64,000 nt of DNA from Halobacterium zhouii (GTDB lineage: Archaea; Halobacteriota; Halobacteria; Halobacteriales; Halobacteriaceae). A program made the translations under genes and the position numbers. The notes under the pieces were generated by a model. It had not been told where the DNA came from, did not search any database, and saw nothing but the letters and a program-made list of their open reading frames with translations. Below, in pieces: positions 47,849-56,186 of the stretch (its first letter is position 1; each line of letters begins with the position of its first letter). The stretch spans positions 2,046,001-2,110,000 of the forward strand of contig NZ_CP089593.1 in assembly GCF_021249405.1 (NCBI RefSeq), written 5' to 3'.

Positions 47849-48901
47849 TTACTCAGGCGCGAATTCGTGCGCCGAATCAGTCCCAGCCCTGGGGTCGTAC
47901 TCCACATACGTTTCCTCGGTCACGCTCGTTGATTGATGGCCAAGATACCGACTAACCTCATACAGTGACGCATCGGTTTTGTGAACGAGATGTGACCCGA
48001 GCCCATGTCGAATATTGTGACTCGATATCAACCACCGATTCGGTTCTGGGTTGCTCCCGTCTTCCGGCTGCGCGGCGTTGGCGTCTGCGTACGTTCGGCG
48101 GTTGATGCCGGCGTTATCAGCCGCGTTGATGACTACCTCGTTAATCGCTTCAGCCGACAGCGGCGCTCCACGCTCCCCGACAAACAACTTCTCATGGTCG
48201 CGTCCCCCCAGGTAATCGTCTCGAATCCCACCATCCAACCACTTGTGCAACAACCCATCCAGGTTCGGCTGCCACGCAACCACTCGCTCCCGTCCGTTCT
48301 TCGTCACCGAACTTGGGAGCGTGATTTCTCTCGCATCCCGGGAGAGCATATCGAGCGTGACCGCTTCTGCCTCCCCACGCCGCATGCCAGAGTGCCAAAG
48401 GAGGCGTATCAACAACTGGTTCCTCAATCGATTCTGCTCCACATTCGCTTCCATCGCGCGAACGTCCTCCGCATCGACCGCGTAGTCCTCACCGTCCTCC
48501 AACTGCTTGCTCTGCTCCGTCGATTTCGACATTCCCCACAAAGTCTTCTTCTGCCCATCCCACTGCCTCAGCGGATTCTTCTCAATCTTCTCAAGCGCCA
48601 CGAAATGGTCGTACATCGCGTAAATCCTATCCCAACGATATCGCGGGGTTGTGCCGTTATACTGGGCCGATAGGTCTTCACCGACCTCCATCGCTTGCTC
48701 CGACGTCACATCGTACGCCGAATCAATATCGTGTTCGTCGAGCCAGTGGTCGAACCAACGCACGTCCTGTTGGTACCGTTTCGTTGAAGCACTCGCTCGC
48801 TGATCATCGTCATTGTCGTCAGTGCCTGCTTCCAGGGTTTTTGCGTACGCTTTGATTTCTGCACGACACTCGCTAATATCTCGATATTGACGTGGAGGCA
48901 T
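47849..48901 (-). CDS. tyrosine-recombinase integrase of the provirus
   Basis: A 350-residue full-length integrase. The N-terminal SAM-like core-binding domain is at residues about 25-110 (YQQDVRWFDHWLDEHDIDSA). The catalytic domain has Arg in LLWHSGMRRGEAEAVTLD near residue 172, Lys in the hairpin TLPSSVTKNGRERVVAW, the H-x-x-R box in ISSHNIRHGLGSHLVHK, His in RYLGHQSTS and the nucleophile Tyr in VTEETYVEYDP. It lies 0.65 kb from the right att core in an operon with the ribbon-helix-helix-like gene upstream. It should catalyse integration into the ferredoxin gene. Start ATG at 48901. Confidence 0.92.
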   Translation of the reverse strand: MPPRQYRDISECRAEIKAYAKTLEAGTDDNDDDQRASASTKRYQQDVRWFDHWLDEHDIDSAYDVTSEQAMEVGEDLSAQYNGTTPRYRWDRIYAMYDHFVALEKIEKNPLRQWDGQKKTLWGMSKSTEQSKQLEDGEDYAVDAEDVRAMEANVEQNRLRNQLLIRLLWHSGMRRGEAEAVTLDMLSRDAREITLPSSVTKNGRERVVAWQPNLDGLLHKWLDGGIRDDYLGGRDHEKLFVGERGAPLSAEAINEVVINAADNAGINRRTYADANAAQPEDGSNPEPNRWLISSHNIRHGLGSHLVHKTDASLYEVSRYLGHQSTSVTEETYVEYDPRAGTDSAHEFAPE

Positions 48902-49483
48902 CTATTGAGCCTCCGAAGTTCGGTAGTAGCGACGCTCGTTCATGGACTCGTCGTACGTCCATTGCACGTCGGGATACCAGCTCGCTGCACGCGTCAACGC
49001 GCGTCTGGTTTTGTTGTTGTCAGACTCAACGAAATCCGCCCAAAACCCGACCGTGGACATCTCCCGCGTGAAATCAAGCCCAGAAAGCCCGCTATGTGCT
49101 CGTTCCTCCATAATCTCGTTCATCCCTCGGAACTCGCTGCCGTCGTCCATCACCGGAAGCTGCACCGCGATGTCGTCGGCCAGGTCATCAATGTCCTCCT
49201 CGTCTGGCTGCACTGCGGTATCGACGCGCCCGACTTCTTGCTCGATACGGTCGAGTCGTTCAGTGACGTCACCCATCGCTATCTCGACCGCGTTAGTGAC
49301 CTCTTCTGCGTCGATGCTCGCGGTCTCGCCGTCGTTCATTCGTCCTTCGACCTTCTCGTTCGCAGACGCTCGCAACAACTGCGACAGGGACGGATACTCC
49401 CCCGTTTCTTCAAGGAATGCCTCGAACTTCTCTTTGCGTTGTGGAGTCATGCGCACCATGATTCGTTCCGTCCTGTTCGGCAT
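48902..49483 (-). CDS. integrase-operon partner, ribbon-helix-helix-like N-terminus
   Basis: A 193-residue protein from the ATG at 49483 (MPNRTERIMVRMTPQRKEKF). The strand ERIMVRMTP followed by two helices (RKEKFEAFLEETGEYPSLSQ, LLRASANEKVEG) is a ribbon-helix-helix pattern. A long acidic coiled-coil-like middle (ERLDRIEQEVGRVDTAVQP) and a C-terminal region FWADFVESDNNKTRRALTRA follow. It ends one base before the integrase ATG. In SNJ2-type pleolipoviruses the integrase is also co-transcribed with small accessory genes needed for recombination, so a directionality or accessory role is likely. Its TATA-like box (near 49533-49542) almost touches the att core. Confidence 0.65.
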   Translation of the reverse strand: MPNRTERIMVRMTPQRKEKFEAFLEETGEYPSLSQLLRASANEKVEGRMNDGETASIDAEEVTNAVEIAMGDVTERLDRIEQEVGRVDTAVQPDEEDIDDLADDIAVQLPVMDDGSEFRGMNEIMEERAHSGLSGLDFTREMSTVGFWADFVESDNNKTRRALTRAASWYPDVQWTYDESMNERRYYRTSEAQ

Positions 49484-49546
49484 GCTCAGGCGCTCTCTAT
49501 GCAGAACCAAAAGCGTGTACAATCATTTGCACCACTATTAGCAGGG

Positions 49547-49559
49547 AGAACCGCGTCAT
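49547..49559 (+). other. attR core with displaced ferredoxin 3' end
   Basis: AGAACCGCGTCAT, identical to 22027-22039, followed by C-TGA so that the frame reads N-R-V-I-stop as in ferredoxin. GGAGA-GCAGT-TCTCC just after it (49567-49581) is probably the original ferredoxin terminator. 49582-49841 is host spacer without a convincing gene. Confidence 0.85.
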
Positions 49560-49841
49560 CTGAAGGGAGAGCAGTTCTCCGACGGGCAGTTGTCGTTCTC
49601 TCGCAGCGTATCCCCTTTTCACGCGGTCGCGTTTCGACTCGTCCGCGTTCACTAGAGCGGTCTTCCCCGTCCGACTGGTGCGCACGCCTTCGATGAGATG
49701 TCCCGGAGGTCCGGACGTCTCCGCCATGCTTCTTATCGGTGTGGCAGCCCAATCACGGACATCTCTCGAACTGGACGAGACCGCCGTCAGCCCCGTCGGT
49801 CTGACGCGCAGTGTCGTCTGCCGTGAGGGTCAACGCACGCA

Positions 49842-51938
49842 ATGAACGACGACTCGATCGCTGCTGCGCAACTCCACGCGCTCGCGGAAACGACGCCAGA
49901 CGTGCTCGTCACCATCGACTCGGACAGCCGGGTCCAGTTCGTCAACCCGGCGGTCGAGGAGGTACTCGGGTACACCCCCGAGGCGCTGACCGGCGAGTCC
50001 CTGACCACGCTGATGGCCGACGATCTCGGGCGCCGGCACCTCGACGCGATGGAACGGTATCTCGACACCGAAACGCGCACGCTAGACTGGGACGCCGTCG
50101 AGCTTCCAGGGCAACACGCGAACGGCCACGAGGTCCCCCTGGAGATATCGTTCAGCGAATTCACCAGCGACGGCGAGCGGTTCTTCACGGGCGTCATCCG
50201 GGACGTCTCCGAGCAGCGACGCCGCTCCGACCAACTAGAGCGCCTGAACGAACTGGGGCTGGCGCTCTCGGAGGCCGAGACGTTCGACGAGGCCTGCGAG
50301 CGAGCGCTCACTGCGGCCAGCGACGTCCTCGGCCTCTCGATCGCGACGATCGATCTGTACGACGGTGACACCGGCAGCCTCGAGTCGTGTGCCCGCACGT
50401 CCCGCGTCGACGAACTGGTCGGCGACGGCGGGCTGTTCACGGCCGAGCGCGGGCTTCCCTGGCAAGCGTTCGCGCAGAACGAACCCCGGGTTTACGCGCG
50501 TCTGGACGAGATTCGGGACGTCGACGCCGACGAGACGCTCCTCGAGAGCGCGATGGTCCTCCCCATCGGGAAGCACGGGGTGCTCGTCAGCGGGGAGACG
50601 ACGCCGGACGCGTTCTCCGAGACCACGCTATCGCTCGCGCGAATCCTCGTCAGGAACGTCGAGGCGGCCTTCGACCGTCTCGAACGCGAAACCACGCTCC
50701 GGGAGCGGACCACCGAGGTCGAAGAGAAGAACGAGGAGCTTCGGCGCCTCGAGCGGGTGAACGACGAGATACGGAGCATCGCGGCGGCGCTTCGGGACGC
50801 CGACTCGAGCGCGGAGATCCAGCAACTGGTGTGTGACAGGCTGGCGAACAGCGACCCGTACCAGTTCGTCTGGTTCGGCGAGCGCGACCTCTCGACCGGC
50901 GAACTCGTGCCGTCGGCGTGGGCGGGCGCGGAGGACGGCTACCTCGACGAGGTGACAGTCATGGCCGACGGGAGCGAGACCAGCCAGGAACCCGGCGGGC
51001 GCGCGATACAGAGCCGGGAGCCACAGATCCAGAACGACCTCCGGGCCGACCCGCCGTTCGAACCCTGGCGCCGGGCGGCGGTCGAGCGAGGCTATCGCGC
51101 GAGCGTCTCCGTTCCGGTCGTCTATCACGACACGCTGTACGGCGTGTTGAATCTCTACTCGGCCGAGGCGGGCATCTTCTCCGCCACGGAGGAGGCCGTG
51201 CTGTCGGAGCTGGGCGAGATGGTGGGGTACGCGATCAACGCCATGGAGCACTACGACGCGCTCGTCTCTCAGGACTCCATCGAACTCGAGTTCGCGATCC
51301 GGGACACGACCGACGAGTTGCTTTCGTTCCTCAGGGAACACGAGGGGACGTTCCGGTTGCAGAACGTGAGACGCCGCGAAGGACGAACGCTCCGCGCGTT
51401 CGGGGTGTTCGAGGGCGTGCCGACAGCGGCGGTTACCGCGTTCCCCGACGAGCACGGCGAAGCCGCCGACCTGACGGTGGTCAGGAGTCGGGGGGAGGAG
51501 ACCACCGTGGAACTCGCTATCACCGGGGATTCGCTCATCATCGAGTTGCTGGACCGCGGGGCGGTCCCGACGACTCACCGGGCGACGCCCGAGGGTGGTC
51601 GGGTGTCGATACGCATCGCCAAGACGGCGTCCGTCCGGTCGTTCGTGGAGTTGTTCGAACGGCGGTACGACGACGTGGAACTCGTCGCCCGCCGGGAAGC
51701 CCCGGGACCAGTTCAGGACAGTACAGAACTCGAACGGACGTATCTCGATACCCTCACCGACCGTCAGGCGGAGGTCCTGGAGACGGCGTACTTCGCGGGG
51801 TTCTTCGAGCAACCCCGGGAGAGTTCGGCGGCGGACGTCGCAGAGATGCTGGACGTCTCTCAGCCGACTGTGAGTCGCCACATCCGCTCCGCAGAGCAGA
51901 AACTCTACTCGATGCTGTTCGGCGGAGACGAACGGTGA
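49842..51938 (+). CDS. Bat-like regulator: PAS, two GAF, bacterio-opsin activator domain, HTH_10
   Basis: A 698-residue cytosolic sensor-regulator. PAS spans residues 8-130 (ETTPDVLVTIDSDSRVQFVN, EEVLGYTPEALTGESL). A first GAF spans about 150-290 and a second about 320-470 (PVVYHDTLYGVLNLYS). A Bat domain (EFAIRDTTDELLSFLREHEG) precedes the HTH_10 tail LTDRQAEVLETAYFAGFFEQ and SSAADVAEMLDVSQPTVSRH. It lacks a receiver domain. Such proteins control light/oxygen-dependent genes such as bop; the target here is unknown. It is the first host gene right of the provirus and starts a group with HalOD1 and zinc-finger genes. Confidence 0.9.
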   Translation: MNDDSIAAAQLHALAETTPDVLVTIDSDSRVQFVNPAVEEVLGYTPEALTGESLTTLMADDLGRRHLDAMERYLDTETRTLDWDAVELPGQHANGHEVPLEISFSEFTSDGERFFTGVIRDVSEQRRRSDQLERLNELGLALSEAETFDEACERALTAASDVLGLSIATIDLYDGDTGSLESCARTSRVDELVGDGGLFTAERGLPWQAFAQNEPRVYARLDEIRDVDADETLLESAMVLPIGKHGVLVSGETTPDAFSETTLSLARILVRNVEAAFDRLERETTLRERTTEVEEKNEELRRLERVNDEIRSIAAALRDADSSAEIQQLVCDRLANSDPYQFVWFGERDLSTGELVPSAWAGAEDGYLDEVTVMADGSETSQEPGGRAIQSREPQIQNDLRADPPFEPWRRAAVERGYRASVSVPVVYHDTLYGVLNLYSAEAGIFSATEEAVLSELGEMVGYAINAMEHYDALVSQDSIELEFAIRDTTDELLSFLREHEGTFRLQNVRRREGRTLRAFGVFEGVPTAAVTAFPDEHGEAADLTVVRSRGEETTVELAITGDSLIIELLDRGAVPTTHRATPEGGRVSIRIAKTASVRSFVELFERRYDDVELVARREAPGPVQDSTELERTYLDTLTDRQAEVLETAYFAGFFEQPRESSAADVAEMLDVSQPTVSRHIRSAEQKLYSMLFGGDER

Positions 51939-52064
51939 CTCGAGTGCACCGGCACCGTCCCCACCCCGGGGTGTATCAGTATACCCCGGGGCGTGGAACC
52001 GGTGAAACTGGATACTGAGAACGAGTAACCCCGACTAGTTCGTACGGAAGTGTAGAGTCCCACA

Positions 52065-52388
52065 ATGACTGCGACTATCGATCTAAACGAGGGCCCCGTG
52101 AGTCAGCACGTCGTCGAGAAGGTGTCAGAAGTGACGGATACTGATCCGACTGACCTGGAACCGCTTTTCAACACCGTCGACCCGGACAGCCTGAACACGC
52201 TGTTCAGCGACATCCAGTCCGCGTCGCCGCGAGACGAGGGGCACGTCGCGTTCCCCATCGCCGGTTGTCAGGTGACCATCTGGGCGGACGGACGGGTCGA
52301 GGTCGAGGAAAACGACGAAGCGGCGGCAGTGACCCCCGATGTCGCCTCGGAGGCCGAATCCTCGAGCGCTCCAGAGCCCACGGATTAA
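52065..52388 (+). CDS. HalOD1-type output-domain protein
   Basis: A 107-residue protein. VSQHVVEKVSEVTDTDPTDL, LEPLFNTVDPDSLNTLFSDI and VAFPIAGCQVTIWADGRVEV match the halobacterial output domain HalOD1 found at the ends of signal-transduction proteins. Here it stands alone, as is common. The C-terminal 25 residues are disordered. Start ATG at 52065; its stop TAA overlaps the next ATG (TAATG). It is likely a small effector linked to the Bat-like gene upstream. Confidence 0.8.
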   Translation: MTATIDLNEGPVSQHVVEKVSEVTDTDPTDLEPLFNTVDPDSLNTLFSDIQSASPRDEGHVAFPIAGCQVTIWADGRVEVEENDEAAAVTPDVASEAESSSAPEPTD

Positions 52389-52696
52389 TGGAACCCAGTA
52401 CCGCGGGACGTCGACGTGACACACCGGAGCGGCGGACGATGACTGGGAACAGGGACGACCAAGCGGACGGTTCGCTGCCCTCCAGCGACGACCACTCGAC
52501 GTTGTCTGACGACGGAGAACACTCGCGTTCACCCGAGACAGGGTCGGCGTCCTCGATGCGATGCGAGGTCTGTGGAACGGAGGTCGACCCGACAGGCTGG
52601 CACCCGGTTGCGACTCGCGTCGACGATAACGACGAATTTCATCTCTACACGTTCTGCAGCGACGAATGTCGCAGGAAGTGGCAGGCGAACGAGTGA
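52388..52696 (+). CDS. small TRASH-like zinc-finger protein
   Basis: A 102-residue protein. The N-terminal 50 residues are disordered and Ser/Asp/Arg-rich. MRCEVCGTEVDPTGWHPVAT and FHLYTFCSDECRRKWQANE form a CxxC...CxxxC treble-clef zinc site like the TRASH/YHS group. The ATG at 52388 overlaps the HalOD1 stop; the internal ATG at 52439 is an alternative. Co-transcribed with HalOD1. Confidence 0.7.
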   Translation: MEPSTAGRRRDTPERRTMTGNRDDQADGSLPSSDDHSTLSDDGEHSRSPETGSASSMRCEVCGTEVDPTGWHPVATRVDDNDEFHLYTFCSDECRRKWQANE

Positions 52697-52726
52697 GACA
52701 TCCAGTGAACGGGCCGTCCGATAGAG

Positions 52727-52797
52727 TCGTCTTCCACTCAAGCCCACCCCTCGTCTCCCACTCAGACTCACCAGTCGTCTCCCACTCAGCCAAGGGC
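52727..52797. repeat. three-unit 24-bp tandem repeat
   Basis: Units at 52727, 52751 and 52775 share the core TCGTCTCCCACTCA. It lies in the spacer between two genes in the same direction and, unlike the two 23-bp arrays, is not derived from the adjoining stop codon. Confidence 0.75.
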
Positions 52798-52832
52798 AAC
52801 ACCTAAGCGGGCGGCGGTCCCGTGACCGGCTA

Positions 52833-53858
52833 GTGTACGCTTCGATACCGGACCTGCTTCGCCTGCTCGCCGTGCCCGCGCTCGGCTGGGCGGCGGTGCG
52901 GGACTGGAAGACGCGCCGCGTCCCGAACGACCTCTGGTCGCCGCTCGCGTTCCTCGGCTTCGCTCTGCTGTTCTGGGAGGGACTGGTGTCCCTCGGCCAG
53001 CCCGGCGCCTTCCAGTTGTACGCGGTCCGGGTGGCGTTCAGCGTGCTGTTCGTCGTGCCGCTCGCGTACGGCTTCTGGTACGTCGGCGGGTTCGGTGGCG
53101 CGGACGCCCGCGCGTTCATGGTCCTCGCAGTGTTGCTGCCGACGTACCCCTACTACGAGGTCGCGGGGTACGCGCTCCCCCAGATCCATACGGCGGTCGG
53201 CATCTTCTCGCTGACCGTGCTCACGAACACCGTGCTCCTGGGACTCGCGTATCCGCTCGTGCTCGGCGCGCGGAACGCGCTCGCTGGCGAGTTCTCCTAC
53301 GTGATGTTCGTCGGGCGGCGCGTTCGCGTCCCCGAACTCGCGACCACGCACGGCAGCCTCCTGGAGGACGGCGACGGCTTCACGCGGAACGGCCTCGACC
53401 TGGACGCGCTCCGCATGTACCTCCGGTGGCGGAACACGTCGCTCCCGGAACTCCGCGAGAATCCGGGGCTCCGGGACCCGGACACGCTCCCCGACTCCCC
53501 CGGAGAGCCGACGGACGGCGCGGTGATTCGGGACGACACGCTCACCCCCTCGGGCGGCGAACCGACGACCGACGGCGGCCACAGCGTAACTGACGACGCC
53601 AGCATCGACACTGACCCAGGCAACGTCGACGCCGACGACCCCTGGGGCGCGGCGGCGTTCCTCGGGGACATCGACGGCACCGCCTACGGCACGACGCCCG
53701 CGAAACTCCGGGAGGGACTCGACGCCGTCACCGAGCGCGAGGACGTGTGGGTGACGCCCGGCGTGCCGTTCCTCGTGCCGCTGTTCGTCGGCCTGCTCGT
53801 CTCCCTCACCGTTGGGGACGTGCTCTACTACGCGCTGGACGCGGTCGGATTCGCCTGA
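52833..53858 (+). CDS. A24 prepilin/preflagellin-type aspartic peptidase
   Basis: A 341-residue membrane protease from the GTG at 52833. The first catalytic Asp is in GWAAVRDWKTRRVPNDLW near residue 22, and the second is in VGGFGGADARAFMVLA near residue 95 (GxGD-like, reading G-G-A-D). About six TM helices are visible. A cytoplasmic Asp/Gly-rich insert fills residues about 170-300, and a final TM helix follows. The family cleaves class III signal peptides of archaellins and pilins. Large inserts are typical of haloarchaeal PibD-like enzymes. Followed one base later by a small membrane gene. Confidence 0.85.
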   Translation: MYASIPDLLRLLAVPALGWAAVRDWKTRRVPNDLWSPLAFLGFALLFWEGLVSLGQPGAFQLYAVRVAFSVLFVVPLAYGFWYVGGFGGADARAFMVLAVLLPTYPYYEVAGYALPQIHTAVGIFSLTVLTNTVLLGLAYPLVLGARNALAGEFSYVMFVGRRVRVPELATTHGSLLEDGDGFTRNGLDLDALRMYLRWRNTSLPELRENPGLRDPDTLPDSPGEPTDGAVIRDDTLTPSGGEPTTDGGHSVTDDASIDTDPGNVDADDPWGAAAFLGDIDGTAYGTTPAKLREGLDAVTEREDVWVTPGVPFLVPLFVGLLVSLTVGDVLYYALDAVGFA

Positions 53859-53859
53859 G

Positions 53860-54210
53860 ATGCGCCGGTCCGCCCAGGCCGTCATCGCCGTCGGCGCCGG
53901 CGCGCTCGTCGCAGCGGGCGTCTACGGCTGGCTGTGGGCGAGTTTCGGCCTGCTGGTCGGCGTGTTCGTCGCGTACGCGTTCGGCGCGTGGGCGTTCGCT
54001 GACGGCTACGGCGACTGGCCGGAGCCCGACGGCCCGAACTGGGCGCAGGCCGCGTTCCCCGCGTTCGCGATGACTGTAACGCTGTTCGGCATCCCCATGT
54101 CGCTCCCGGACCGCCACCGCGTCGCACTCGGCGTGCTGGTGTTCGGCGCGGCCTACGGCGGCATCTTCCTCGGCGTCGCGTGGGCGGTCGACGCGACACA
54201 CAGCGAGTGA
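53860..54210 (+). CDS. small four-helix membrane protein
   Basis: A 116-residue protein (MRRSAQAVIAVGAGALVAAG) with hydrophobic helices AVIAVGAGALVAAGVYGWLW, LLVGVFVAYAFGAWAFA, AAFPAFAMTVTLFGIPMSL and ALGVLVFGAAYGGIFLGVAW. It starts one base after the A24 peptidase stop, so it is probably co-translated and might assist it. Not recognised. Confidence 0.7.
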   Translation: MRRSAQAVIAVGAGALVAAGVYGWLWASFGLLVGVFVAYAFGAWAFADGYGDWPEPDGPNWAQAAFPAFAMTVTLFGIPMSLPDRHRVALGVLVFGAAYGGIFLGVAWAVDATHSE

Positions 54211-54299
54211 CACTCGACGCAGCGCGGAATCGATCGGGCGCGTAACACAGCAACGAGCGGACGCGTAACGGCTAACCGCCCGCGTCTCCGCGTTCCAGT

Positions 54300-54692
54300 A
54301 TGGACTCCGATGCTGACTCCGACGGCGCCTCGTTCGGCGTCAACCTCGACTTCGGCGATGACGGCCTCGTCCCCGTCGTCGCCCAGGACGCCGAGGACGG
54401 CGAGATACTGATGCTCGCGTACGCCGACCGCGACGCCGTCGAGCGGTCGGCCGAGACGGGACGCGCACACTACTACTCGCGCTCCCGCGACGAACTCTGG
54501 GAGAAAGGCGCCACGAGCGGGAACACGCAGACTATCGAGGAGATCCGCGTCGACTGCGACGGCGACGCGCTGCTGTATATCGTCGAGCAGTCGGGCGGCG
54601 CCTGCCACACCGGCCACCACTCCTGTTTCTACCGCACACTCGACGGCGAGAACGTGGGGGAGCAAGTGTTCGACCCCGACGACGTGTACTGA
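54300..54692 (+). CDS. hisI: phosphoribosyl-AMP cyclohydrolase
   Basis: Third step of histidine biosynthesis, opening the adenine ring of PR-AMP, Zn/Mg-dependent. The 130-residue product carries all the signatures: [40 protein letters not shown] and [20 protein letters not shown] followed by GHHSCFYR, with the zinc-binding cysteines. There is no fused HisE domain. Leaderless-type promoter in the AT-poor spacer upstream. Separate from hisA/hisB at 20-21 kb. Confidence 0.95.
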   Translation: MDSDADSDGASFGVNLDFGDDGLVPVVAQDAEDGEILMLAYADRDAVERSAETGRAHYYSRSRDELWEKGATSGNTQTIEEIRVDCDGDALLYIVEQSGGACHTGHHSCFYRTLDGENVGEQVFDPDDVY

Positions 54693-54740
54693 CGGAGTGG
54701 ATTTCTCGGGTGCTTCGAACGGAGCTGTCGCCGTGAGTAT

Positions 54741-54896
54741 CCAGAAAGCCCCACCCTGCCGGTTGAGCAATCGACCAACGGGCAGGATTGAAAGGGCCGG
54801 CCCTGTCGCGCGTGTTTGGTCGTCTCGCCGACCCCTATCGCGAGCGCAGCGAGCGATATGTTGGCGAGCGACCGCGACAGGGCCGGGGCTTTCTGG
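54741..54896. repeat. 156-bp palindromic MITE-like element, copy B
   Basis: Arms CCAGAAAGCCCC (54741-54752) and GGGGCTTTCTGG (54885-54896) match those of copy A at 15031-15295; the right arm matches further, over GGGGCTTTCTGGGTGTTC. Inside are CCTGCCGGTTG/CAACGGGCAGG and GGCCCTGTCGCG/CGCGACAGGGCC palindromes and a GCGAGCGCAGCGAGCG filler. Copies A and B share arms and the GATTGAAAGG/GACTGAAAGG inner motif but little else. The remaining gap up to 55021 holds only spacer. Confidence 0.75.
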
Positions 54897-55021
54897 GTGT
54901 TCGTGGCGATGGTGGGTTCGGTTCCACCAGTCCGGACGTTCGAAAGATCAGAGAATCATCGAAACCACGCAGACGATACTCCTACAGAAAGCCTATCCAC
55001 GAGAACGCCAACAGTCCACGT

Positions 55022-56146
55022 ATGCCCGACGCGAAGGCCGCACCCGACGGCCTCGTGGCCGACCTGAAACGCGCCCGGGACGCCCGCGACGACGCCGAGG
55101 ACGCGGTCGCTGACGTCGGCGAGTCCCGGATCCGCGCCCTCCGCGACGCCCTGACGGAACTGGACCGACTGCTCGCGCAGTACGAGGAGGACGCCACCGG
55201 GACGGGGGACTTCCAGTCGTATCTCTCCTTCCAGGACGACCTGGTGGCGTTCGTCGAGGAGTTAGACGACGACCTGCCTGAACGCGAGGCGTTCGAATCC
55301 CTGCTCGACCTGTTCAAGAAGCGACGGCTCTCGGACGCGGACTTCACGGAGGCCCGCAACCGGTTGTCGGACGCCCGCGACCTCGTTGGGCGACTCGACC
55401 ACCTCGCTGACACCCGCAAGCGGTACGCGGACGCGCGCCAGGCGGTCGAGGAACGCGCCGACGAGCACGCCGCGGAGGTCGAGCACCTCGAGCGCCTGCG
55501 GCGACTCGGGAACGCGGACCTCGACGCGCCCGTGGAGGACCTCCGGGACCCCATCGAGGCGTACGACGAGGCCGTCCGCGAGGCGTTCGAGGCGTTCAAA
55601 TCGAACGCGTCCGCGCGCTGCGTGCTCGACCTCGTGGCGACCGCGGAGTCCTACCCGCTCGTGCCCTTCGAGCCCGTTCCCGGGGACCTCCGGGAGTTCG
55701 TGGCGGGCGCGGACGACGCCGGCGGAGAGCCGATCCCCCAACTGCTCGAGTACGCGGAGTACTCGCCGTCGAAACTCGAGCATTACGTCGAGGAGCCACG
55801 CACGCTGAAGCGCGTCGTCGGCGGGAATCGCACGTACCTGGACCGACTCGACGCCGACCCGCTCGTGGTCGACTGGCCGCCCGCGCCGGCCGCCGAACTC
55901 CAGTACCGCGCCCGCGAACTCGTCGCGGTCGTCGGGCGGTTCGCGGACGACAGCGTACTCGAATGGCTCCACGCGGTTCGAGCGGCGGCGCGCACGAACG
56001 ATTACGAGCGCCTGCGAACGGCGGCGGTCGCGGACCACGAACTCACCGACGGCGAGATGGAGCGCGCCGCCAGCGGGGTCGAGGACGACCTCGAGGCCGC
56101 GCGCGAAGCGGAGGCGGCGCTCAGGGACGCCCTATCGGAGTACTGA
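55022..56146 (+). CDS. halobacterial coiled-coil protein (DUF7118-like)
   Basis: A 374-residue cytosolic protein from the ATG at 55022 (MPDAKAAPDGLVADLKRARD). Residues 1-190 are long charged helices and coiled coil (RIRALRDALTELDRLLAQYE, ARQAVEERADEHAAEVEHLE). The C-terminal half is helical with conserved-looking YAEYSPSKLEHYVEEPRTLK. The layout resembles a halobacterial family that I recall as DUF7118; no activity is known. Upstream in-frame codons run through repeat copy B and are rejected. Convergent with the phosphohexomutase gene. Confidence 0.65.
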   Translation: MPDAKAAPDGLVADLKRARDARDDAEDAVADVGESRIRALRDALTELDRLLAQYEEDATGTGDFQSYLSFQDDLVAFVEELDDDLPEREAFESLLDLFKKRRLSDADFTEARNRLSDARDLVGRLDHLADTRKRYADARQAVEERADEHAAEVEHLERLRRLGNADLDAPVEDLRDPIEAYDEAVREAFEAFKSNASARCVLDLVATAESYPLVPFEPVPGDLREFVAGADDAGGEPIPQLLEYAEYSPSKLEHYVEEPRTLKRVVGGNRTYLDRLDADPLVVDWPPAPAAELQYRARELVAVVGRFADDSVLEWLHAVRAAARTNDYERLRTAAVADHELTDGEMERAASGVEDDLEAAREAEAALRDALSEY

Positions 56147-56186
56147 GAGACAGCAGCCAGCAGCGAGCGTCGGAGACGGGAGCGGT

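Larger units (their letters stand above)
22027..49559. mobile_element. integrated pleolipovirus-like provirus / virus-plasmid hybrid
   Basis: About 27.5 kb between 13-bp direct repeats (22027-22039 and 49547-49559). Supporting marks are a tyrosine integrase beside the right repeat, a sharp fall in GC relative to the flanks, dense short overlapping genes, virion-type membrane proteins with a packaging-like ATPase, an SF3 replication helicase with an adjacent iteron cluster, and a restriction-modification pair. All essential-looking genes are intact, so it may still excise. Known pleolipoviruses are smaller (roughly 7-17 kb), so the right half may be plasmid-like cargo. Confidence 0.85.

Noticed and set aside
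49497..49727. Minus-strand frame (76 codons) with fairly GC-rich third positions, running across attR.
   Set aside because: It would overlap the original ferredoxin terminator and end inside the provirus; no recognisable motif. Could be a small host gene convergent with ferredoxin, but support is too thin.
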